Below, piece by piece: positions 6,786 to 13,846 of a stretch of 14,716 nucleotides of DNA. Each line of letters begins with the position of its first letter. Position 1 is the first letter of the stretch. This DNA comes from Alphaproteobacteria bacterium. GTDB taxonomy: Bacteria > Pseudomonadota > Alphaproteobacteria > Micropepsales > Micropepsaceae. Both the position numbers and the translations under genes were made by a program. The stretch spans positions 1 to 14,716 of the forward strand of contig JAATGK010000436.1 in assembly GCA_015654715.1 (NCBI GenBank), given 5' to 3'. The notes beneath the pieces were generated by a model, which was not told the DNA's origin, did not search any database, and was given only the letters and a program-made list of their open reading frames with translations.

Positions 6786-6855
6786 CCTGACCGGCCTACG
6801 CCCGCCAATGTGCGCCGATCACGGCGGTCGATGAAAGAGGGTTCTGCCGGTCAGG
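6786..6855. other. Long-loop inverted repeat around the cyclase stop codon
   Basis: CCTGACCGGC (6786-6795) and GCCGGTCAGG (6846-6855) are perfect 10-base complements 50 bases apart. The right arm includes the last codons and stop of the diguanylate cyclase gene. In the minus-strand transcript this could form a long-loop structure between the cyclase gene and the M13 gene. No T-run follows, so it is not a classical terminator. Confidence 0.3.
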
Positions 6856-7903
6856 CGGCGTGCGAGGCAGCCGCGGGAACCAGTTCGGATTCGATCGCGA
6901 TGCGATTGCGGCCGGTGTTCTTCGCCCGATAGAGGGCGCGGTCGGCGCGCTGCACCAGAAGCTCCGCCGAATCCGTATCGCGAAGCTGCGCCACGCCGAT
7001 CGAAATCGTAATGCAGCCGAGGATGTCGCCGGTCGACTTCTTGACCAGCTTCTTGTTCTCGACATTGGCGCGGATCTGGTCGGCGAGCTTGGCGGCGCCG
7101 TCGAGCGTGGTCTGGCGCAGGATGACGACGAACTCTTCGCCGCCGTAACGTGCGGCCGTATCCCGGCCCTTGACGTTCTCCGACAGGCAATTCGCCACCA
7201 GCCGCAGGACCTGATCGCCGGTCTGATGACCCCAAGTGTCGTTGAAGCGTTTGAAATGGTCGATGTCGCACATCATCAGCGCGACGGAGGTGCCGTCTTG
7301 GCGCGCATCCGTGATGGCCGACGTCAGTTCCTGGTCGAACGCCTTGCGATTGGCGAGGGCGGTCAGGGGATCGAGGCGGCTTTCCTTGCGCACCGTGTCG
7401 AGCTGAGTTTTGAGCTCGCTGACCTGTTCCGACGAGCGTTGCAGTTCGCCTTCGAGCGCTCTGGTGCGCACTTCCATGGCCTGGGTGGCACCGACGATGC
7501 GCTCGACCATCTTGGCCACCACGGCGGGAGACTGGGCGCCGCCGAGTTCGCCGCTCGCCGCCGACAGGGTCCGGCCGTATTCGCCCGCGTCTTTGCCGGC
7601 GCGATCCAATTTGGTCAGCACCGCATCCAACATGCCGCTGATGCCGCTGCCGACGTCTTCCATCGTCCGGGCGGTGCGCTCGCGCGACAGGAACTGGGCG
7701 CACAGGCTTTGCAGCACCGGCACCGTAAGCGGCGCCTTGTCGCGGATCATGCCGTCGATGATCTTCGTCAGCGTCACGTTGGTGCCGCTGGCATAGACAT
7801 AGAACAGCTCGTAGTTCTCGGGTGTGGGCGCAATGCTCCAGTCGCCGATCAGGGCGAAGGCGGTCTTAGCTAGAGCCTGCTCGCGCGAAGGTGCTGCCAA
7901 CAT
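6851..7903 (-). CDS. GGDEF-domain diguanylate cyclase
   Basis: This 350-residue cytoplasmic enzyme should make the second messenger cyclic di-GMP from two GTP. The C-terminal GGDEF domain begins at 'DPLTALANRKAFD' and contains the active signature GGEEF at residues 254-258, preceded by 'MMCDIDHFKRFNDTWGHQTGD', the metal- and GTP-binding segment. The product-inhibition I-site, normally RxxD five residues before GGEEF, reads K245-G-R-D248, so the key arginine is replaced. The N-terminal 150 residues are helical and lack membrane segments or a known sensor; a coiled-coil-like stretch (about 130-165) leads into the cyclase. ATG 7903 is my choice, although its GGGGA is very close. TTG 7912 is an alternative. 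The gene lies 77 bases downstream of the helicase on the same strand. Confidence 0.9.
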   Translation of the reverse strand: MLAAPSREQALAKTAFALIGDWSIAPTPENYELFYVYASGTNVTLTKIIDGMIRDKAPLTVPVLQSLCAQFLSRERTARTMEDVGSGISGMLDAVLTKLDRAGKDAGEYGRTLSAASGELGGAQSPAVVAKMVERIVGATQAMEVRTRALEGELQRSSEQVSELKTQLDTVRKESRLDPLTALANRKAFDQELTSAITDARQDGTSVALMMCDIDHFKRFNDTWGHQTGDQVLRLVANCLSENVKGRDTAARYGGEEFVVILRQTTLDGAAKLADQIRANVENKKLVKKSTGDILGCITISIGVAQLRDTDSAELLVQRADRALYRAKNTGRNRIAIESELVPAAASHAA

Positions 7904-7925
7904 CTTCCCCAATTTTTATCAGCAC

Positions 7926-7944
7926 CGCTCCTGCTACCGGAGCG
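7926..7944. other. Hairpin between helicase and cyclase genes
   Basis: CGCTCC (7926-7931) and GGAGCG (7939-7944) form a 6-bp stem with a 7-base loop in the 77-base gap between the two minus-strand genes. There is no run of T in the minus-strand direction, so an intrinsic terminator is not supported. A transcript-stabilising or attenuating role is possible. Confidence 0.3.
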
Positions 7945-7980
7945 CGACGTCACTGTGGCGTAGGGGGTGGTAAGAAAGCG

Positions 7981-9993
<2,013 letters not shown>

Positions 9994-9998
9994 ATGCG

Positions 9999-10023
9999 CT
10001 CCTAATAGGCGCAAATCTGCGCC
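9999..10023 (-). promoter_or_regulatory. Helicase ribosome-binding site with upstream hairpin
   Basis: In the helicase transcript a perfect 6-bp stem, GGCGCA-GATT-TGCGCC (10023-10008), is followed four bases later by the Shine-Dalgarno AGGAG (10003-9999), five bases before the TTG start at 9993. The Shine-Dalgarno decides that start. The hairpin could modulate ribosome access, for example with temperature, but that is inference. Confidence 0.5.
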
Positions 10024-10185
10024 CGGTTATCTAGGGGCGCCGCGTGAAGCGCCCAGCGGTGCCCGTATTGGCGCCGCTCGTCCTATGGGACCGCATATGG
10101 GGAACGAAGGGTGAAAAGTCAAGGTAAGTGACCGTCGGTAGTTACCACAGCGCCGCAAGTGAGGCGTCGCGGCCACAGACCGGCC

Positions 10186-10214
10186 TTGAACAGTGGTACC
10201 TCCAGCGGTACCAT
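10186..10214 (+). promoter_or_regulatory. hicAB promoter with embedded palindromic operator
   Basis: TTGAAC (10186-10191) and TACCAT (10209-10214) are separated by exactly 17 bases, giving a -35/-10 pair whose start site would be about 10221, the A of the hicA ATG. Within it lies TGGTACC-TCCAGC-GGTACCA (10194-10213), a perfect 7-base inverted repeat covering the spacer and most of the -10. It is ideally placed for repression by HicB, whose C-terminal ribbon-helix-helix domain binds such palindromes. No Shine-Dalgarno precedes hicA, consistent with a leaderless message. Confidence 0.65.
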
Positions 10215-10220
10215 ATCGTC

Positions 10221-10469
10221 ATGGCCGTCCGGCTCAAGCTTCTGGAGAAGATGCGGCGCAATCCGCGCGGAGACTGGACGATTGAGGACTTCAAAGCGAT
10301 TGCGGCGCATTACCAAATCGAGTGGCGCAGTCCCGGCGGCAGTCATGTGGTGTTCGTAGCGGCGAGGGCGAGTGGCGACGTGCTGACCGTTCCGGCCAGG
10401 CGACCGATCAAGCCGGTTTACGTGAAGCAATTTATCGAGATGATCGACCGTTGCGAGTTGCGCAAATGA
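10221..10469 (+). CDS. hicA: HicA-family mRNA interferase toxin
   Basis: The 82-residue product has the double-stranded-RNA-binding-like fold of HicA toxins, which cleave mRNA independently of the ribosome. The central 'WRSPGGSHVVF' contains the catalytic histidine, His42. The C-terminal half shows the family's 'VPARRPIKPVYVKQFIEMID' segment. HicA proteins are often about 60 residues; this one is slightly longer, with a distinct N-terminal helix (KLLEKMRRNP). ATG 10221 is chosen because a promoter fits immediately upstream and no ribosome-binding site is seen; the frame is open further left but would overlap the promoter. It overlaps hicB by four bases (ATGA), so the two are translationally coupled. 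The frame is intact, so the module is probably functional. Confidence 0.88.
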   Translation: MAVRLKLLEKMRRNPRGDWTIEDFKAIAAHYQIEWRSPGGSHVVFVAARASGDVLTVPARRPIKPVYVKQFIEMIDRCELRK

Positions 10470-10819
10470 GCAAAGTTATCGACTACACCTTCACAGTCCG
10501 CCCGCTATCGAAAGAGGACGGCGGCGGGTATCTCTGCGAATTTCCCGACTTGCCGGGCGTCATGGGGGACGGCGCTACGGTCGAAGCAGCGATTGCCGAT
10601 GGCAGCAAGGCTCTGCGTGCGGTCCTTGCCACGTTGCGGCAGTTGGGGCGCAAACCGCCCGAACCGACCCATGCATCCGGCCAATGGCGCATGCGGGCGC
10701 CGCGGTCATTGCACCAACGGCTGGCCGCGCGGGCCAAAGCGGAAGGGGTCAGTTTGAATACGCTGGCGGTGTCGCTGCTGGCGGAAGGTCTCGGCCGGCG
10801 AGACAAAGACGCGGCCTGA
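10466..10819 (+). CDS. hicB: HicB-family antitoxin with ribbon-helix-helix domain
   Basis: The 117-residue antitoxin would neutralise HicA and repress its own operon. The N-terminal part is the degraded RNase H-like HicB fold: 'YTFTVRPLSKEDGGGYLCEFPDLPGVMGDGATVEAAIADGSKAL' contains the typical 'PDLPG...G.T.EEA' pattern. A short linker leads to a C-terminal Arc-type ribbon-helix-helix region (about 73-108: 'WRMRAPRSLHQRLAARAKAEGVSLNTLAVSLLAEGL'), the DNA-binding part. Its ATG overlaps the hicA stop. The palindrome at 10194-10213 is the likely operator. No frameshift is visible. The gene converges on the small gene at 10865, with 45 bases between. Confidence 0.88.
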   Translation: MSKVIDYTFTVRPLSKEDGGGYLCEFPDLPGVMGDGATVEAAIADGSKALRAVLATLRQLGRKPPEPTHASGQWRMRAPRSLHQRLAARAKAEGVSLNTLAVSLLAEGLGRRDKDAA

Positions 10820-10864
10820 CGCGGCCGACCTGAGCAGTGCGGAGCGCTGGCGCAAAACCAAGTC

Positions 10865-11044
10865 TCAGGCTTTGCTCCAGCGGCCGGTGTTGATGTTGAA
10901 CTTCACTTTACCGGCGGTTCGCATCTGCATCAGCAATTCCTGCAAGGCGTCGGTGCTTTTGTTGCTGGGGTCGACCAACTGCTGGATCGAATAGAGCGCG
11001 CGCGGTTTGTCCAGCGCGGCCAGCACGTCTTCTTCTCGTGACAT
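10865..11044 (-). CDS. 59-residue protein, possibly winged-helix
   Basis: The frame from ATG 11044 to TGA 10865 encodes MSREEDVLAALDKPRALYSI... ending INTGRWSKA. AAGGG lies about nine bases before the ATG. The order helix (EDVLAALDKP), helix (SIQQLVD), helix (STDALQELLMQMRTAG), then 'KVKFNINTGRW' fits a minimal winged helix-turn-helix, with the last part as the wing. Codon choice is GC-rich at third positions, like neighbouring genes. There is no signal peptide or membrane segment. I do not recognise a named family; small stand-alone winged helices usually bind DNA, but that is inference. It faces hicB tail to tail. Confidence 0.6.
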   Translation of the reverse strand: MSREEDVLAALDKPRALYSIQQLVDPSNKSTDALQELLMQMRTAGKVKFNINTGRWSKA

Positions 11045-11139
11045 AATTGATGACCCTTAAGTTACATCCGGCGCAGGCAATAGCCCCAACCGGCGGTCCC
11101 GGCAATGCGGGTTTTTGCGACTTGCTCGGAACCGGGGCC
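11045..11139. other. Intergenic stretch, possible gene relic
   Basis: Between the 59-residue gene and the first repeat, the minus strand reads 'GPGSEQVAKTRIAGTAGWGYCLRRM' followed by TAA at about 11062-11064. It has fairly GC-rich third positions but no start and no recognisable family. It could be the tail of a lost gene or chance. The stretch also contains the likely promoter of the 59-residue gene. Confidence 0.2.
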
Positions 11140-11220
11140 GTTCTGACGGAATCCCTTTACCCTCCCCTTGAGGGAGGGTCGAAAAATCGCAGCGAAAGCG
11201 GAGATTTTTCGGGGAGGGGG
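11140..11220. repeat. GC-rich palindromic repeat, copy A, with 18-base flank
   Basis: The flank GTTCTGACGGAATCCCTT (11140-11157) is followed by CCCTCCC-CTTGA-GGGAGGG (11160-11178). A 9-bp stem follows, CGAAAAATC (11180-11188) with GATTTTTCG (11203-11211), and the closing arm is GGGGAGGGGG (11211-11220). CCCTCCCC at the left end also pairs with GGGGAGGG at the right end. The flank recurs at 13512-13529. Confidence 0.8.
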
Positions 11221-11245
11221 ACGTCGTGATGTCCGCCGCGACATA

Positions 11246-11310
11246 CCCCTCCCCGGAATTCCCACTCGCTTGCGCTCGTGGAAATTTCGACCCTCCCTCA
11301 AGGGGAGGGT
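11246..11310. repeat. GC-rich palindromic repeat, copy B (inverted)
   Basis: This is the same element in reverse orientation. CCCCTCCCC (11246-11254) opens it, an imperfect stem over 'GGAATTCCCACTCGC / GCTCGTGGAAATTTC' forms the middle, and CCCTCCC-TCAAG-GGGAGGG (11291-11309) closes it. Only 25 bases separate it from copy A. It starts 16 bases after the histidine kinase stop and is the obvious 3'-end structure of that transcript. Confidence 0.8.
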
Positions 11311-11325
11311 GAGGGCGCCCGGCCA

Positions 11326-12690
11326 TTACTCCGCCGCCGGATGCAGTTCCTCCGCTTGCGTCTCGGCCAGCGGCAGACTGAGGCAGAAGCAGGTGCCTTT
11401 TATTTTGTCCTCGACGTGCCAGATGCGGCCGCCATTGGCTTCCGCCAGCGTCTGGCAAACCATCAACCCGAGCCCCATGCCGTTGGCTTTGGTCGTATTG
11501 AACGGCTGGAAGAGGCGTTGCAAGACCTCGGGCGATAACCCCGCTCCGGTGTCGCGCACCATCACATTGGCAAAACCGGCTTCGCCCGCAACCGTCGTCA
11601 GGGTCAGCGTGCGCTCTTTGCTGTCATGCATGGCCTCGACGCTGTTGCGGATGAGGTTGATCAGGATCTGCTGGATTTGCACCTTGTCGATCAGGACCTT
11701 GGGAAGGACGGCATCGAATTCGAATTTCATGGTGATGTTGCTGTCGGTGGCGTCGTAGAGCACCATCGCCAGCGAATCCCTGATGACGTCCTCGACGTTC
11801 ACCTCAAGGCGGATGCTTTCCCGCTTTTCAACCACGTCTTTGAGATTTTTGATGATGCTGCCGGCGCGCAAGGTCTGGCGCTGGACTTTGGCGACCAAGT
11901 CCTTGAGGCGGAGGATGGCGCCGTTGTCCATATGGTTGGCTTCGAGCGAAATCTTGGCAACGCCAACATAGTTGGCAATCGCCGCCAGCGGCTGATTAAG
12001 CTCGTGGGCAATGGCGGCCGTCATCTGACCCATGGCGTTCAAGCGCGACACATGAATCAATTCCATTTGCAGTTCGTGAACCTTGAGCTCGCGCGCCGCC
12101 CGCTCGCCGAGCAGAGCATCCTTCTCGACGATCAGGTGTTTCATGCTCTCGATGGCGCTTTGCATGGCGGCGGTCCGCTCGGTCGTCGCCACGGCTTCCG
12201 CTACGACATTGGCAAAGCCGGTGAGGAAAACGACGTCGTGCTCGCTGAACTCGCGGCGTTCGGCGCTGTCGACTTCGAGAACCCCCCAAGGCCCCGTTTT
12301 GCCTTTGATCAGAACGTCCGCCGTCGACACGATCTTATGCTCGGCATAGAACGGCGGCAGGACAAAGCTGGCGTTTTTCGCGATGTCTTCGAGAATGACC
12401 GGCTTGCCGGTGACGAAGGCGCGGCCTTGCGTCGAGCTTTCATCCGCCTTCGAGATGACGTTGCCGACAACACCCGCTTTCCAGCCGCAGCCTGCCACGA
12501 CGAGAAGGTCTTTCTGTTCATCGCGGTAGCGGCATATTTTGGCGAACGGCACGTGCAGACATTCGGCGCAAACGCGCGCCGCTTCGGTCAGGATCTTGCC
12601 GAGTTCCGGTTCATGGAACGCAAAGGTGCCGAAATTCGCCAGTGCCGCTTGTTGCCGACGCAGACCGTCCATGATGGCGGGGTCGGTCAT
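11326..12690 (-). CDS. GAF-domain sensor histidine kinase (FixL-like catalytic core)
   Basis: The 454-residue soluble kinase has an N-terminal GAF sensor domain (about 20-165, with 'FGTFAFHEPELGKILTEAARVCAE' and 'GVLEVDSAERREFSEHDVVFLTGFANVVAEAV'). A coiled-coil-like linker ('MKHLIVEKDALLGERAARELKVHELQMELIHVSRLNAMGQM') leads into the HisKA domain with phospho-acceptor His229 in 'AHELNQPLAAIANYVG'. The ATPase domain carries N-box 'NLIRNSVEAM', G1 'VRDTGAGLSP' and G2 'GMGLGLMVCQTL'. No membrane segment is present, so it senses a cytoplasmic signal or ligand. ATG 12690 has GGAG eight bases upstream. ATG 12708 with AAAGG is a close alternative, and the frame is open to 12834. The divergent single-domain receiver at 13115 is the likely partner. 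Confidence 0.92.
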   Translation of the reverse strand: MTDPAIMDGLRRQQAALANFGTFAFHEPELGKILTEAARVCAECLHVPFAKICRYRDEQKDLLVVAGCGWKAGVVGNVISKADESSTQGRAFVTGKPVILEDIAKNASFVLPPFYAEHKIVSTADVLIKGKTGPWGVLEVDSAERREFSEHDVVFLTGFANVVAEAVATTERTAAMQSAIESMKHLIVEKDALLGERAARELKVHELQMELIHVSRLNAMGQMTAAIAHELNQPLAAIANYVGVAKISLEANHMDNGAILRLKDLVAKVQRQTLRAGSIIKNLKDVVEKRESIRLEVNVEDVIRDSLAMVLYDATDSNITMKFEFDAVLPKVLIDKVQIQQILINLIRNSVEAMHDSKERTLTLTTVAGEAGFANVMVRDTGAGLSPEVLQRLFQPFNTTKANGMGLGLMVCQTLAEANGGRIWHVEDKIKGTCFCLSLPLAETQAEELHPAAE

Positions 12691-12904
12691 GTCGCTGTCT
12701 CCAGCCATACGCTTTGCCTTTCCCAATCGAACAACGAAATCGTGCAGTTTCGTTTTGTCATTGCAGGACAACTCCGTCGCAAAAGCGGCCATTGTCAGCC
12801 GCAGGTTTGGCATTTTGCATGTGCCGGAAAGCACCGGATTCGAGAATATCGAATTACCGGCGTACGGTTGCAGTGAATGGGCACAAATTCCGTGAGTGAA
12901 CCGT

Positions 12905-12942
12905 AGTAGTTCGCAACTACTGGGTGTAGGTTCGGAAACTAC
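12905..12942. promoter_or_regulatory. Two adjacent operator-like palindromes
   Basis: AGTAGTT-CGC-AACTACT (12905-12921) is a perfect inverted repeat. GTAGGTT-CGG-AAACTAC (12926-12942) has one mismatch between arms. Both present GTAG...CTAC with TTCG at the centre. Their centres (12913 and 12934) are 21 bases apart, two helical turns, so two dimers could bind on the same face. They lie between the divergent histidine kinase and receiver genes and could control either. The rest of the stretch 12709-13114 contains no gene I can support; a confident promoter for the receiver is not visible. Confidence 0.6.
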
Positions 12943-13114
12943 GCAGTCGGCCGAATTGGGCGCCCCGCGGCGACCCGATCAGTTCGAAGGTCCTTTCGTT
13001 ATAACAATATGTATGGCTTACGACCGTAGTATACGCCGGTTTCGGCGCAATGCTCATTTTGGCGGATTGGAAAAGGGGTGTATGCCTTATCCATTCTAGT
13101 ATCGGGAGTGCGAG

Positions 13115-13501
13115 ATGCCGCTTGGCGACGATCAGATTGTCTATATCGTTGATGACGACGATGACGTGCGGGATTCCACGCAGGAGCTTTTGCAGTGTTA
13201 CGGCTTCACCGTCCAAGGCTTTGCCTTCGGGCGCGATTTTTTGCAGAAGTTCGATCCCGCCGTCGGGATCTGCATCATTCTCGATTTGCACATGCCCGAT
13301 ATTTCCGGGTTTCAAGTTCTCGACGCCTTGCAGGCGCGTGGCAACACGGTTCCGGTCGTCCTTTTCAGCGGCCGCAGCGATTTCACGACCGAAGAATTCG
13401 CCAACCGCTCCGGCGTCATTGCGCTGCTCGCCAAGCCGATTGACGCAAAAAGAATAATCGAGCTGATCCAGAATCTCGTCGCAAAAAGAGCCGCGGCGTA
13501 G
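13115..13501 (+). CDS. Single-domain response regulator (FixJ-type receiver only)
   Basis: The 128-residue protein is just a receiver domain. The acidic pocket is in 'VYIVDDDDDVRDS'. The phospho-acceptor is Asp57 ('IILDLHMPDISG'). Ser85 ('LFSGRSD') and Lys107 ('AKPID') complete the active site. The sequence style is that of FixJ/NarL N-terminal domains, but the LuxR-type DNA-binding domain is absent and the frame ends with 'LVAKRAAA'. GGGAG lies six bases before the ATG. It probably relays phosphate from the divergent kinase to another protein, or acts by protein-protein interaction. Nothing suggests truncation: the receiver is complete and ends at TAG without disruption. Confidence 0.92.
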   Translation: MPLGDDQIVYIVDDDDDVRDSTQELLQCYGFTVQGFAFGRDFLQKFDPAVGICIILDLHMPDISGFQVLDALQARGNTVPVVLFSGRSDFTTEEFANRSGVIALLAKPIDAKRIIELIQNLVAKRAAA

Positions 13502-13511
13502 AGCAGGGCGC

Positions 13512-13666
13512 GTTCTGACGGAATCCCTTAACCCTCCCCGGAATTCCCACTCGCTTACGCTCGCGAAAATTCCGACCCTCCCGTCTTTGCCTTTGGCTAC
13601 GCCGCGGCAAGTGAGGCACACTCGGCACGCCGAAGCTGAAAGCGAAGGCGGCCCTCAAGGGGAGGG
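13512..13666. repeat. GC-rich palindromic repeat, copy C, with nested insertion
   Basis: The 18-base flank GTTCTGACGGAATCCCTT (13512-13529), identical to that of copy A, is followed by CCCTCCCCGGAATTCCCACT (from 13532). This matches copy B in the orientation opposite to copy A. After CCCTCCC (13576-13582) the element is interrupted by about 70 bases (13583-13654, including GCCGAAGCTGAAAGCGAAGG) and resumes as TCAAGGGGAGGG (13655-13666). The insert looks like a different dispersed repeat. The element lies just after the receiver gene. From 13667 to 13846 I see no supportable gene; a minus-strand frame from 13790 (MKPTDRHDPPAVMTCYVARN...) runs into the repeat and has no recognisable domain. Confidence 0.75.
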
Positions 13667-13846
13667 TAAATTTACAGGCCAACGCGGGCAGCAGCGGCGG
13701 CGTTTTGGCGGCCGCCTTGGTTTTGTCACGGTTTCGGGCCACATAGCACGTCATAACGGCGGGCGGATCGTGCCTGTCCGTTGGTTTCATTTTTCCTGAC
13801 ACCCCGGCATCGCGGTTAGCGGGTCAGACCCACGCAAGGAATTCCT

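Noticed and set aside
11160..11310. Repeated GC-rich units as a possible CRISPR array
   Set aside because: There are only two adjacent units in opposite orientation, with no regular spacers and no cas gene; they are palindromic intergenic repeats.
11626..12876. Plus-strand open frame of 416 codons
   Set aside because: It is antisense to the histidine kinase, and its composition is typical of a reverse-complement shadow.
13416..13802. Minus-strand frame starting MSGKMKPTDRHDPP
   Set aside because: It runs through the repeat and then antisense to the receiver gene, with no domain. AGGA lies too close to the inner ATG, so it is not supported as a gene.
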